From DATASD01 sp035276765 (GTDB taxonomy: Bacteria; Patescibacteriota; Saccharimonadia; Saccharimonadales; UBA4665): a stretch of DNA of 64,000 nucleotides. Every line of letters begins with the position of its first letter. Position 1 is the stretch's first letter. Below the pieces are notes generated by a model. That model was not told the DNA's origin. It worked only from the letters and a program-made list of their open reading frames with translations, and did not search any database. Location: positions 558,001 through 622,000 of the forward strand of contig DATELH010000002.1 of the NCBI GenBank assembly GCA_035276765.1, written 5' to 3'. Positions 17,030 through 25,475 of the stretch are shown in pieces. The position numbers and the translations under genes are program-made.

Positions 17030-17709
17030 AGTCGGTACTCCGCCCGCGCTCGGTCGCTGGCAATTTTGCCGTGCTGAATGGTAACGACGCGGCGCTTTAG
17101 TTTGTTGACAATCTCTTGGTTGTGCGTAGTCAGTAGCACGGTGGTGCCGTAACGGTTGATTTTTTCGAGCACCTTAATGACATCCCAGGCATGTTTGGGG
17201 TCGAGGTTACCGGTAGGCTCATCGGCAATCAGGATTTTTGGCTGGCGCACGATGGCACGGGCAATCGCCACGCGTTGGCGCTCGCCGCCAGAAAGCTCCA
17301 GCGGCATATTCTTTTCTTTACCGCGCAGGTTTACAATATCGAGCACTTTGGGCACTGTGTGGCGGATTTCGCGGTTGCCCATGCCAACAATCTCGAGGGC
17401 AAACGCAACGTTTTCAAACACAGTGCGGTTTGGCAGCAGCTTGAAATCCTGGAAGACCACACCGATACGGCGCCGCAACAGTGGAATGTCGCGGTCTTTG
17501 AGCTTGTCGTAATCTACGCCACCGACGATAATTTTGCCGGAAGTCGGCTTTTCCTCGCGCGTGAGCAAGCGCAGCAAGGTAGTTTTGCCGGCACCACTTT
17601 GCCCCACCACAATCACAAACTCCTTAGGCTCGACGTGCAGACTAATGCGGTCGAGCGCAGGCGGCATATTGCGGTTATAGCTCTTGGTAACCCTATCTAA
17701 CAGAATCAT
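17026..17709 (-). CDS. ftsE: Cell division ATP-binding protein FtsE
   Basis: The 227-residue ATPase of the FtsEX complex. Walker A (GQSGAGKTT), the Q-loop (VFQDFKLL), the signature LSGGERQRVAIARA and Walker B (ILIADEPTGNLD) are all intact. ATP hydrolysis is thought to drive conformational change in FtsX and activate the outside hydrolase. The start is the ATG at 17709, only seven bases after a TATAAT box that directly follows a terminator hairpin, so the gene begins a new transcription unit with essentially no leader. Confidence 0.96.
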   Translation of the reverse strand: MILLDRVTKSYNRNMPPALDRISLHVEPKEFVIVVGQSGAGKTTLLRLLTREEKPTSGKIIVGGVDYDKLKDRDIPLLRRRIGVVFQDFKLLPNRTVFENVAFALEIVGMGNREIRHTVPKVLDIVNLRGKEKNMPLELSGGERQRVAIARAIVRQPKILIADEPTGNLDPKHAWDVIKVLEKINRYGTTVLLTTHNQEIVNKLKRRVVTIQHGKIASDRARAEYRL

Positions 17710-17716
17710 TAGCAGT

Positions 17717-17722
17717 ATTATA
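17717..17722 (-). promoter_or_regulatory. -10 box (TATAAT) of ftsEX
   Basis: A perfect TATAAT with seven bases to the ftsE ATG and no ribosome-binding site between. It starts two bases after the stem of the terminator that ends the small gene upstream. Confidence 0.55.
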
Positions 17723-17723
17723 A

Positions 17724-17755
17724 CAAAATCACCGACTTTTGCGATCGGTGATTTT
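17724..17755 (-). terminator. Rho-independent terminator downstream of the 36-residue small gene
   Basis: A perfect 11-bp stem (AAAATCACCGA / TCGGTGATTTT) with a 9-base loop. The stem itself ends in TTTT followed by GTTAT on the minus strand. It is nearly symmetric, so it could act on both strands. Confidence 0.8.
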
Positions 17756-17785
17756 GTACTTTAGTTAAAACGAATGACTTGTACC

Positions 17786-17896
17786 TCAGCGTGACCGGGC
17801 TCTCGCATGGTCGCTCACTTCGACGGTTTCGGCCGCGAGAACAGTTGGCTGCACATGCATTACCGAGCTGATGTACGTTACTGTTATTTTTGTCAT
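17786..17896 (-). CDS. Small protein of 36 residues, unknown
   Basis: A short frame from an ATG at 17896 to a TGA at 17786, reading MTKITVTYISSVMHV at the N-terminus and ending in a basic HARARSR tail. Support is contextual. An AGGAGAAC ribosome-binding site stands eight bases upstream. An almost consensus sigma-70 promoter at 17937-17965 serves it alone, and a strong terminator follows at 17724-17755. It thus forms a self-contained unit between prfB and ftsE. The protein has no recognised domain and no clear membrane segment. A regulatory RNA with an accidental frame is the alternative. Confidence 0.55.
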   Translation of the reverse strand: MTKITVTYISSVMHVQPTVLAAETVEVSDHARARSR

Positions 17897-17936
17897 TTGT
17901 TTTTGTTCTCCTGTTTTATTTTTTAACAGTGACTAT

Positions 17937-17965
17937 ATATTACCATGACCTTTTTATTTTGTCAA
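17937..17965 (-). promoter_or_regulatory. Near-consensus sigma-70-type promoter for the small gene
   Basis: TTGACA, a 17-base spacer, then TAATAT. This is the best -35/-10 pair seen in the window. The -35 overlaps the prfB stop region. Confidence 0.8.
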
Positions 17966-19053
17966 TCACCCAGTGCAAGTGAGTAGTCGAGATACGCATT
18001 AATAAAATCGTCGAGACCACCGTCAAGCACCGCCTCAGGGTCGCTGGTTTCGTGTCGCGTTCGAAGGTCCTTTACTTGTTTATATGGGTGTAGTACGTAG
18101 CTTCGAATCTGGTTACCCCATTCCGCCGACTGGTTTGGGCCTTTGAGCTGCTCGAGTTTTTCTTGATGTTGCTCCAGTTGCAGTTGCGCCAAGCGCGAAC
18201 GCAAAATCGTCATGGCCGTCTCTTTGTTTTGCAGCTGCGAACGCTCGTTTTGAATAGCTACAGTGATACCGGTGGGCAGATGCGTGACACGTACTGCAGA
18301 ATCAGTAGTGTTGACTGATTGGCCGCCGTGGCCGCCGGAGCGGTAAACATCAATGCGCAGGTCTTTATCGTCGATTTCGAGATCGGCCGGCTTGTCAATT
18401 TTCGGCAATACATCTACCTTGGCAAAGCTGGTCTGCCGCAAGTTATCAGCATTGAACGGGCTTAGCCGCACCAAGCGGTGCACGCCATGCTCGCCTTTTA
18501 ATTTGCCGTAAGCGAACGGCCCGACCATTTCGAAAGTAGCGCTTTTGATGCCAGCTTCATCGCCAGCCGATTCCTCAACCATGGTCACGCGAAAGCCATG
18601 CTTCTCCGCCCAACGCAAGTACATGCGTTGCAACATGGCCGCCCAATCTTGAGCATCGGTGCCGCCAGCGCCTGCAAAAATAGTCACGATAGCGTCGTAA
18701 TTATCGTACGGCCCAGCAAACTTGAGCTCCTCTTTGAGTGCCGCGAAGTTTTCGGTGGTGTTTTTAAGCTGCGCTTCGAGGTCGGCGCGCAAACTTTCGT
18801 CCTGCATAGCCGCCAGCTCCAAGCACTCGGCGATCTCTTTCTGGAGTGCTAGCCACGGTGCGGTGCGGGCTTCGAGCTTGGCCTGTTCTTTGGAAACCAT
18901 CTGGGCATGCTGTGTATCCTGCCAAAAATCCGGTCGCGCAATTTGCTCATCGAGGGCTTGCTTTTTTGCTAACAACTTCGCAAATTGCAGTCGTTCCAGA
19001 GCCTCGTCCACCTCTGTTTTAAGTGCATTGGCCTGGCGTTGCACTTCTTGCAT
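17962..19053 (-). CDS. prfB: Peptide chain release factor 2
   Basis: Recognises UAA and UGA stop codons and releases the peptide. The protein (363 residues) carries GGQ in SGGHGGQSVN and the SPF tripeptide (RLSPFNADN) that reads UGA. The usual internal UGA and programmed +1 frameshift near the start of many prfB genes is absent: the frame is open throughout. The ATG at 19053 is chosen because the sequence before it belongs to the end of the M16 peptidase gene, whose stop it follows at once. Presence of RF2 shows that UGA is a stop in this genome. Confidence 0.96.
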   Translation of the reverse strand: MQEVQRQANALKTEVDEALERLQFAKLLAKKQALDEQIARPDFWQDTQHAQMVSKEQAKLEARTAPWLALQKEIAECLELAAMQDESLRADLEAQLKNTTENFAALKEELKFAGPYDNYDAIVTIFAGAGGTDAQDWAAMLQRMYLRWAEKHGFRVTMVEESAGDEAGIKSATFEMVGPFAYGKLKGEHGVHRLVRLSPFNADNLRQTSFAKVDVLPKIDKPADLEIDDKDLRIDVYRSGGHGGQSVNTTDSAVRVTHLPTGITVAIQNERSQLQNKETAMTILRSRLAQLQLEQHQEKLEQLKGPNQSAEWGNQIRSYVLHPYKQVKDLRTRHETSDPEAVLDGGLDDFINAYLDYSLALGD

Positions 19054-19054
19054 G

Positions 19055-20356
19055 TTACTTATCCGTTGCCTTTGCCCATAATGGCGCCAAGCGGCCAGCC
19101 AGCTCGTCAGTAAATTGCTCGCCGCAATTGCTAAGCACGCCCAGACCCCATAGTTTTTCGTCGAGAAGCGCATTTGCAATGTTCGTGATAGCCTCGGGCG
19201 TTACTGCCTTGATGCGTTTGGGCACTTGGTAGTAGTCGTCTATGATGTCTTCAAAGAAATAGCGCCCACTATAGCCAGCAGCTGTGCCGCCCACGGTCTG
19301 GCCGCTACGCTGGAAACGGCCGAGCGCGTAGGCCTGCGCGGTTTCCAGTTCGGCTTTCGTGAGGCGACCGCCACGGACGTTTTCAATCTCGCGGAGCATA
19401 ATATCGAACAACGCCGGCGCGTTCTTGCGCGACACCTGCGTACCAAACCACCAACTACCGTTGAGTTTGCTCTGACCCCAACCCGAGCTCATGCCATACA
19501 CCAGCCCGCGCTCACGCGCCGTGCCTAAAATTTTGGAATACAGCGTTTCGGTAAGCATGGTGTTAGTGAGACTAAGCGCATCGGTTTCGGGGTCGCTCAT
19601 GCGGCGCTTCAAAAAAATGTCAACGTAAAAGTACACGTTTTTAACGGAATTATCCAAAATGTACAACGGCTTTTCTTGTTGCTTGGGCCGCTCATCGGGT
19701 AACGCCAGGCGTGAATAGCCCTTGGGAAGCGACATGCCTTCTAAAATTTCCTGGAGCAGTTGTTCGCGTTTCGGTGTGATATTGCCGGCGACCACAAAAC
19801 GCAAATTGTTAGTGACGTGCGTTCGTTCGTAGTGTTCGCGCACGTCTTTGAGTTTGACGTTTTTCATAAGCTTGAGCCGCTCTTGGTCGGTCTTGGCAAT
19901 AAAGCCATATTTTTCACGCATCGCCAGGCTCAAGTGGCGGAAGTGATTGTTGGAGCGGGCGCGCAGTTCTTCATGCACGTTGCCGTACTCGGCGTCGAAC
20001 TCCTCGCGCAAAAACAGCGGTTTGGTGATGGCTACGAGCATGAGGTCGAGCACGCGCTGCCATTCAAAATCAGCACATTCGGCCTCATACGTAATGTCAT
20101 AAACCCCGGTTGAGGCATTATTGTAGGCGCCATTTTTTTCAATTTCGGCTTGGAACAACCGTGCTTTTGGATACAACTCGTTGGCGCCGAGCAAGATGTG
20201 TTCCATGAGGTGTGCGGTTTCCCACTTTTTGGGGTCAACCAGGTATTCGCCAGCACGGAAGTTGAGCTCGAAGGTCATGACGGTGGCATCGGCGATGTGT
20301 ACAAACAACCCTTTTGCACCGTTTTTCAACTTAATCTCTGTAACACTATGCTTCAT
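19055..20356 (-). CDS. M16 family zinc metallopeptidase
   Basis: A 433-residue peptidase with the inverted zinc motif HLMEH (residues about 49-53) and the downstream Glu region (EYGNVHEEL), followed by the second, non-catalytic M16 half. Relatives are processing peptidases such as PqqL, YmxG and the mitochondrial type. No signal peptide is present, so it is probably cytoplasmic. It sits between secA and prfB on the same strand with short gaps, and its stop precedes the prfB start by one base. Substrate unknown. Confidence 0.88.
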   Translation of the reverse strand: MKHSVTEIKLKNGAKGLFVHIADATVMTFELNFRAGEYLVDPKKWETAHLMEHILLGANELYPKARLFQAEIEKNGAYNNASTGVYDITYEAECADFEWQRVLDLMLVAITKPLFLREEFDAEYGNVHEELRARSNNHFRHLSLAMREKYGFIAKTDQERLKLMKNVKLKDVREHYERTHVTNNLRFVVAGNITPKREQLLQEILEGMSLPKGYSRLALPDERPKQQEKPLYILDNSVKNVYFYVDIFLKRRMSDPETDALSLTNTMLTETLYSKILGTARERGLVYGMSSGWGQSKLNGSWWFGTQVSRKNAPALFDIMLREIENVRGGRLTKAELETAQAYALGRFQRSGQTVGGTAAGYSGRYFFEDIIDDYYQVPKRIKAVTPEAITNIANALLDEKLWGLGVLSNCGEQFTDELAGRLAPLWAKATDK

Positions 20357-20361
20357 TGTCG

Positions 20362-22974
20362 CTATTTTCGTTTCCGTGCTTTATTTTTGCGTTGCCGTTC
20401 GGCTTTCCGCGCTTTTTTGCGCTTTTGGTCAGCACTAGTTTTCGGGACCGCACTAGCAACCGATTTTTTGGCTTCAAAGTCGGCCTCTTCAAAAACGTCG
20501 TCGGCTTGGCTTACTTGGTTGACATTATTGATCGATTGGCGGGCTGCGCGGGTAAGCTCAGTCTCGATGGGTGCGTTACGCTGCTCCTCAGTAATTGGTT
20601 CGGCATGGAACAACAATCGGATCACATCGTTCCGGAGTGTTTGTTGCATGTTTTCAAACAAAATTTGGCCTTGGCGGCGGTATTCAACCAGCGGGTCGCG
20701 CTGACCAACGCTCATCCAGTGGATGCCTTCACGCAAGTGGTCCATGTTTTCAAGATGCTGCATCCAAAGGTTGTCGAGCACTTGCAAGTACACGTCGCGC
20801 TCCACTTTTCGCATAAGTTCTGGGGTAAATGCCGTTTCACGCGCCTCGTATTGCTCTTTGGCGGCGGCGCGCAAATCTTTTTCGAACTTGTCGGTTTCGG
20901 TGTCGAACAAGCGGTCGAGCGTTTCCCCATCGAAGTTAAACGCCTCTTGTACAACTGCATCAAACCCTTCATTGGTGAGGTCGTCGGACTGCGCCAGCGC
21001 CTTTACTTCGTCGTCAATAAAGATGTTCACGCGCTTTTTAACGTCCACTTGGTTGAGCACTTCGCGACGCATGGTATAAGTGGCTTTACGGTGGCGATTC
21101 ATGACGTCATCGTACTGCACGACGCTTTTACGCTGGTCAAAATGGAAGCCTTCGACTTTCTTTTGCGCGCCTTCGAGGCTTTTGCTGATGATCCGGTTTT
21201 CGATAGGTGCGTCTTCTTCGACTTTGAGACGGCCCATAAGCGCGGCGATACGTTCACCGCCAAAAATACGCATGAGGTCATCCTCAGTGCTCACAAAGAA
21301 TTGTGTTACGCCCGGGTCGCCTTGGCGACCGGCGCGTCCACGTAGCTGGTTGTCGATACGGCGCGACTCGTGGCGCTCGCTACCCAGCACGAATAAACCG
21401 CCCAGCTCCTTCACGCTTTCGCCGAGCACAATGTCGGTGCCGCGGCCAGCGATGTTCGTAGCCAACGTGACCGCCCCTTTCTCGCCGGCTTTGGCGATAA
21501 TTTTTGCTTCGTGTTCGTTGTTTTTGGCGTTTAAGACTTGGTGCGGCACATTCGCTTTGGTGAGCATGTTGCTAAGCGTTTCGTTTTTTTCGATCGAAAC
21601 CGTGCCGATAAGCACTGGCTGACCCTTTTCGTGCAACATTTTTACTTCTTTAACGATGGCCTTAAACTTACCCGCTTCTGTTTTGTAAATGCGGTCGGAG
21701 CGGTCGATGCGTGCTAGCTTGCGGTTTGGCGGGATTTCGACCACATCGAGTTTGTAGATCTGGTGGAATTCCTCGGCTTCGGTGAGCGCCGTACCGGTCA
21801 TACCGCCCAGTTTTTCGTACAAACGAAAGTAGTTTTGGAACGAAATGGTAGCGAGCGTCATGGATTCTTGCTGGACCTCGACGCCTTCCTTGGCTTCGAT
21901 GGCTTGGTGCAAACCCTCGTTGTAGCGGCGCCCTTTCAGCAAACGTCCGGTGAATTCATCGACAATTACAATTTCGCCATCATTGGTCACTACATAGTCT
22001 TTGTCGCGTTTAAAGAGCGACTCGGCGCGTAGTGCTTGCTCGAGGTGATAAATGGTGCGCAGATTTTCGGTAGCGTACAGGCTAGTAATGCCGAGCGCCT
22101 TCTCGACTTTTTCAACGCCAGCATCGGTGAGGATGACGGTCTTGCGCTTTTCGTCGGTTTCGTAGTGCTTGTCTTTTTGCAGCTGGCGAACTACTTTGGC
22201 AAACTGCGCGTAGGCGTTGCCGCTCGTGACGCTCGGCGCCGAGATAATCAGCGGCGTGCGGGCTTCGTCGATCAAAATAGAGTCAACTTCGTCGACGATA
22301 GCGTAGTGCAATGGGCGCTGGCGCAGCTGGTCGGTTTCGCGCACCATGTTGTCGCGCAGATAGTCGAAGCCAAATTCGTTGTTGGTGCCGTAGGTGATAT
22401 CTGCTTCGTAGGCTTCGCGGCGCGAACACGGTTTTAGGTGGCGAAAGCGTTCGTCTTCATGGCCTTCGTTAATGTATTCGGGATCGTAAATAAACGACTG
22501 GTCGGCAATAATAACAGCGGTCGAAAGTCCCAAAAAGTGATACACCTGGCCCATCCAGCCGGCGTCGCGCTGCACGAGGTACTCGTTTACAGTCACCACA
22601 TGCGCACCCTTGCCGGTCAAAGCGTTGAGGTATACCGGCGCGGTCGCGACAAGGGTTTTACCTTCACCGGTTTTCATTTCGGCCACATTGCCTTCGTGCA
22701 GCACCATGCCGCCGATCAACTGTACATCGTAGTGGCGCTGGCCGAGTGTTCGTGTGGCGGCTTCGCGCACCACCGCAAAGGCGTCGGGCAATATTTTGTC
22801 GAGGCTTTCTTTTTCCAGGCGCTTTTTGAGCACCTTAGTTTGCTCGCGTAGTTTGCTGTCCGACATTTTTTTGTAGGTCTCACCGAGCGCGTTAATTTCT
22901 TTGACGCGTTTTTTTAAGCGTTTCACCGTCCGCGCCTGCGGGTCACCCAATACTTTTCTCAGGATGCTATTCAT
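20362..22974 (-). CDS. secA: Protein translocase ATPase SecA
   Basis: The motor that pushes unfolded preproteins through SecYEG. About 870 residues with the N-terminal DEAD motor (Walker A GEGKTLVA, Walker B with DEVDS), the preprotein cross-linking region (YGTNNEFGFDYLRDNM) and the second motor domain (ATNIAGRGTDI; GRAGRQGDPG). The C-terminus is a Lys/Arg-rich tail and lacks the zinc-binding SEC-C domain used to bind SecB. The ATG at 22974 is preferred over the GTG two codons earlier because of its spacing from GGGGAAGAG. A TACAAT box lies upstream. Confidence 0.97.
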   Translation of the reverse strand: MNSILRKVLGDPQARTVKRLKKRVKEINALGETYKKMSDSKLREQTKVLKKRLEKESLDKILPDAFAVVREAATRTLGQRHYDVQLIGGMVLHEGNVAEMKTGEGKTLVATAPVYLNALTGKGAHVVTVNEYLVQRDAGWMGQVYHFLGLSTAVIIADQSFIYDPEYINEGHEDERFRHLKPCSRREAYEADITYGTNNEFGFDYLRDNMVRETDQLRQRPLHYAIVDEVDSILIDEARTPLIISAPSVTSGNAYAQFAKVVRQLQKDKHYETDEKRKTVILTDAGVEKVEKALGITSLYATENLRTIYHLEQALRAESLFKRDKDYVVTNDGEIVIVDEFTGRLLKGRRYNEGLHQAIEAKEGVEVQQESMTLATISFQNYFRLYEKLGGMTGTALTEAEEFHQIYKLDVVEIPPNRKLARIDRSDRIYKTEAGKFKAIVKEVKMLHEKGQPVLIGTVSIEKNETLSNMLTKANVPHQVLNAKNNEHEAKIIAKAGEKGAVTLATNIAGRGTDIVLGESVKELGGLFVLGSERHESRRIDNQLRGRAGRQGDPGVTQFFVSTEDDLMRIFGGERIAALMGRLKVEEDAPIENRIISKSLEGAQKKVEGFHFDQRKSVVQYDDVMNRHRKATYTMRREVLNQVDVKKRVNIFIDDEVKALAQSDDLTNEGFDAVVQEAFNFDGETLDRLFDTETDKFEKDLRAAAKEQYEARETAFTPELMRKVERDVYLQVLDNLWMQHLENMDHLREGIHWMSVGQRDPLVEYRRQGQILFENMQQTLRNDVIRLLFHAEPITEEQRNAPIETELTRAARQSINNVNQVSQADDVFEEADFEAKKSVASAVPKTSADQKRKKARKAERQRKNKARKRK

Positions 22975-23115
22975 AAACACCTCTTCCCCTTTGTCGAATT
23001 TCTGAACGTCAGTGCTATTGTAGCGTCTTCTCCCTAAAAACGCGAGTAGATTCTCGGTGTTTCACGATATTCTTCGGGATGTGCAAAATACGTTGTAAAA
23101 ACGCCCCATGGATGC

Positions 23116-23133
23116 CATGATGGATCCATCATG
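23116..23133. repeat. 18-bp perfect palindrome covering a start codon
   Basis: CATGATGGATCCATCATG is its own reverse complement, and its last ATG is the start codon of the gene at 23131. It could be an operator or a hairpin that hides the start codon in RNA. No normal ribosome-binding site is seen before it. Confidence 0.7.
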
Positions 23134-23757
23134 TCGTCACACTACGAAACACCTTCACTTCTTTCGGCAAACGAGCACTTGCGAATGTTGATCGATACGC
23201 TTTTTACCGACACAACGTTGCCGAACATAACATGGGGAAGCGGCATGATGGTCGTACGTCAAGTCCCGCCAATCCCTGACCACTTCTTTGAAGGCGCGGT
23301 TGCTAATGTCCCGGCAATTGCGAAAACTCCAGGGGTAAAGGCGCACACGAACGACAGCGTTATGATTAACCAATCAGTCGGCCTTAAGGTGGAACAAGCC
23401 CTGATTGCAGCCGCCCGTCCAGAAGAACCGCTTGCCGTAAGTGTGGGTTCAGCGTCACTTGTTCGTACAGTTGATTACCAAAAACGACACCCTAGTCAAA
23501 AGCCGCAACGGCTAGCAGCAACAGTGGTACGTGCGCAATTCCAAACCGCAGTCCACATAGACACATCGGGCGAGTACTTATATCGTGTCACGAAAGCCAT
23601 AAAACAAACCGGCGTAGTTGACGGTGTTCCTAATCCTTCTACGGATTTGCGGCCGGCCGAAACGTGCTTTGAGGGTGACCTCATCCCTGTCAACCAGTAC
23701 TTGGTCGACGTGCTTGTGCAGTGTTATGGCGAACGTTTACAGCAAGATAAAACCTAG
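23131..23757 (+). CDS. Hypothetical protein
   Basis: A 208-residue soluble protein with no signal peptide, membrane segment or known motif. It has two cysteines in its C-terminal part (AETCFEGD and VQCYGER). The start at 23131 is the first ATG of the frame; it is unusual in lying inside a perfect 18-bp palindrome and in lacking a Shine-Dalgarno sequence. It is divergent from secA and converges on hpf, overlapping its stop by four bases. Its codon use resembles neighbours, so it is likely real, but no function can be offered. Confidence 0.65.
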   Translation: MSSHYETPSLLSANEHLRMLIDTLFTDTTLPNITWGSGMMVVRQVPPIPDHFFEGAVANVPAIAKTPGVKAHTNDSVMINQSVGLKVEQALIAAARPEEPLAVSVGSASLVRTVDYQKRHPSQKPQRLAATVVRAQFQTAVHIDTSGEYLYRVTKAIKQTGVVDGVPNPSTDLRPAETCFEGDLIPVNQYLVDVLVQCYGERLQQDKT

Positions 23758-24116
23758 GCCGGTCTGCGCTTCAGGCGCGCTAGCGCTCGCCGCCGAAACC
23801 CCTTTACGCCGTGCCTGTCTTTGTATTTTTTGAGCTGCGTTTTGAGCTTTTCCTCAGCAATATCGATGGCGGCGTAAATGTTCATAGTGGTTTCTTTGAC
23901 AGTAAGCGTCTCGTGCGGCACATGCAGCACAATTTCGCAGGTACGTTCGTTTTTGCCGCGCGCGTTGGACTCTTTGCATTTTACTTCGACGTGGACACTT
24001 TCCCGGGCAACGCGTGGCAGATAGCGGTCAAGATTGCCGATTTTTTTCGTCACATATTTTTTGAGGTCGTCGCCCACTTGCATGTGAACGCCGGCAATGT
24101 CGATTTTTTGAATCAT
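23754..24116 (-). CDS. hpf: Ribosome hibernation promoting factor, short form
   Basis: A 120-residue RaiA/HPF protein that binds the 30S decoding region and silences ribosomes in slow growth. The beta-alpha-beta fold is seen in IDIAGVHMQVGDDLKKYV and the TVKETTMNIYAAIDIAEEKL segment; a basic tail follows. It lacks the C-terminal dimerisation domain of long HPF. The ATG at 24116 is chosen for its spacing from a strong GAGGAGG site; a GTG two codons earlier is the alternative. It follows serS by 14 bases, probably in one transcript. Confidence 0.9.
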   Translation of the reverse strand: MIQKIDIAGVHMQVGDDLKKYVTKKIGNLDRYLPRVARESVHVEVKCKESNARGKNERTCEIVLHVPHETLTVKETTMNIYAAIDIAEEKLKTQLKKYKDRHGVKGFRRRALARLKRRPA

Positions 24117-24130
24117 AGACACCTCCTCTC

Positions 24131-25435
24131 TTATATTTTCGCCTGATTGCCCATGAAGGGGCGCAGAACTTCGGGAACAATAATGTGGCCGTCGGCCGTC
24201 TGGTAATTTTCGATGATGGCCACCATGGCGCGGCCGAGCGCAAATGCCGTGGCATCGTTAGTGTGCACCAGCACGATCGTGCCGTTTTTGCGCTTGGTGC
24301 GCACCTTTAGGTCGCGTGCCTGGTAGTCGGTTATGTAGTCGGCGGTGTGCGTTTCGCGGTATTTGCCCTGGCCAGGCATCCAGCACTCAATATCGATACC
24401 GCGAGCATTGGGTTTGCCAATGTCGAACGTGCATTTTTGCAAAACTTGATACGGCAAGCCAAGTTGCTGCACCAAATATTCCTGAATCGCAACGGCCAGC
24501 AAGTGTTCGTCGAGGCCAGTTTCCGGCGTGCTGAAGATTTCCATCTCGAGCTTGTCGAATTGGTGCATGCGGATGATGCCATCGGTGTCTTTGCCGTAGG
24601 TGCCAGCTTCACGACGAAAACTTGTGCTGTAGCCAATGTAGCGGATAGGCAGTTGCTCTTCCGGTAAGATCTCGTTCCAGTACATTGTACACAAAGTGTG
24701 TTCAGCGCTGGCGTTCAGCCACAGGTCGTCTTGTTCGATTTTATAGGTGACTTCTTCGGCGTTCAGGCGAGCGCTGGCCACGTATGGCGCAGTGCGCAGC
24801 ATAGCTGGCGGCAACACCGGCGTGAACGGTTTAGTACTTACATGCAGTCCATTTTCTTCGACCAGTTTTTTGATGACGGCTTCGTCGCCAAGCGTCTGCA
24901 TTACAAACTGCATGATGGCAAACTGCAAACGTACTAGGTCGCCTTTTATATACGCAAAGCGACTGCCCGAAATTTTGGCGGCGCGCGCTTTATCAATCAA
25001 ATCGCGCGGTTCGGCGATTTGCCAGTGCTCTTTGGGTTCAAAATCAAAATGGGGCTTTTCGCCAACTGTTTTGGCTACCACATTTTCGTCTTCGCTAGAC
25101 CCCACGGGCACGTCGCCAAGCGGCATGTTCGGCACAGCTTTTAGAAACTTTTCGTATTGTTCCTCGATGCCGCCCAGCTGTTCTTCAGCCTGCGCAAGCT
25201 CCATTTTAATAAGCTTGCCTTGATGCACCAACCCTTCGTCGGGCTTACCGCCAGCCTGTTTGATTTTGTCGGTGTTTTCGTTGCGTTTTTGGCGTAAGCT
25301 TTCAACACCCGAAAGCAGGCTGCGTCGCTCTTCATCGAGCCGCAAAAGTTCCTTTACATCAACCTGATAACCTTTTTGCTGCGATTTTGTCTGGACCTCG
25401 TCAGCGTTGTCCCGGATGAACTGAATGTCTAACAT
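24131..25435 (-). CDS. serS: Seryl-tRNA synthetase
   Basis: Charges tRNA-Ser (and tRNA-Sec where present). The 434-residue protein has the N-terminal long coiled-coil arm (about residues 30-110) and the class II core: TSFRREAGTYGKDTDGIIR for motif 2 and a GRAMVAIIENYQ motif 3. The start ATG at 25435 lies six bases after a perfect TATAAT, with only AAGG between, so the message is probably leaderless. No T-box or other leader element fits in this gap. Confidence 0.96.
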   Translation of the reverse strand: MLDIQFIRDNADEVQTKSQQKGYQVDVKELLRLDEERRSLLSGVESLRQKRNENTDKIKQAGGKPDEGLVHQGKLIKMELAQAEEQLGGIEEQYEKFLKAVPNMPLGDVPVGSSEDENVVAKTVGEKPHFDFEPKEHWQIAEPRDLIDKARAAKISGSRFAYIKGDLVRLQFAIMQFVMQTLGDEAVIKKLVEENGLHVSTKPFTPVLPPAMLRTAPYVASARLNAEEVTYKIEQDDLWLNASAEHTLCTMYWNEILPEEQLPIRYIGYSTSFRREAGTYGKDTDGIIRMHQFDKLEMEIFSTPETGLDEHLLAVAIQEYLVQQLGLPYQVLQKCTFDIGKPNARGIDIECWMPGQGKYRETHTADYITDYQARDLKVRTKRKNGTIVLVHTNDATAFALGRAMVAIIENYQTADGHIIVPEVLRPFMGNQAKI

Positions 25436-25441
25436 AGCCTT

Positions 25442-25447
25442 ATTATA
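25442..25447 (-). promoter_or_regulatory. -10 box (TATAAT) of serS
   Basis: A perfect TATAAT six bases before the serS ATG at 25435. Standard start-site spacing would place transcript base 1 at the A of the ATG. Confidence 0.6.
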
Positions 25448-25475
25448 GCTCAAGCAGGCAAAATTTCCCCAGGAA

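Noticed and set aside
17962..19053. Programmed +1 frameshift in prfB
   Set aside because: The frame is continuous from start to stop and there is no in-frame UGA with the CUUUGA context.
20356..21345. A 329-codon plus-strand frame
   Set aside because: Antisense to the strongly conserved 3' half of secA; a by-product of secA codon use.
23040..23070. A parS site (tgtttcacg half-match)
   Set aside because: Only one half of the 16-bp parS palindrome matches; the second half differs.
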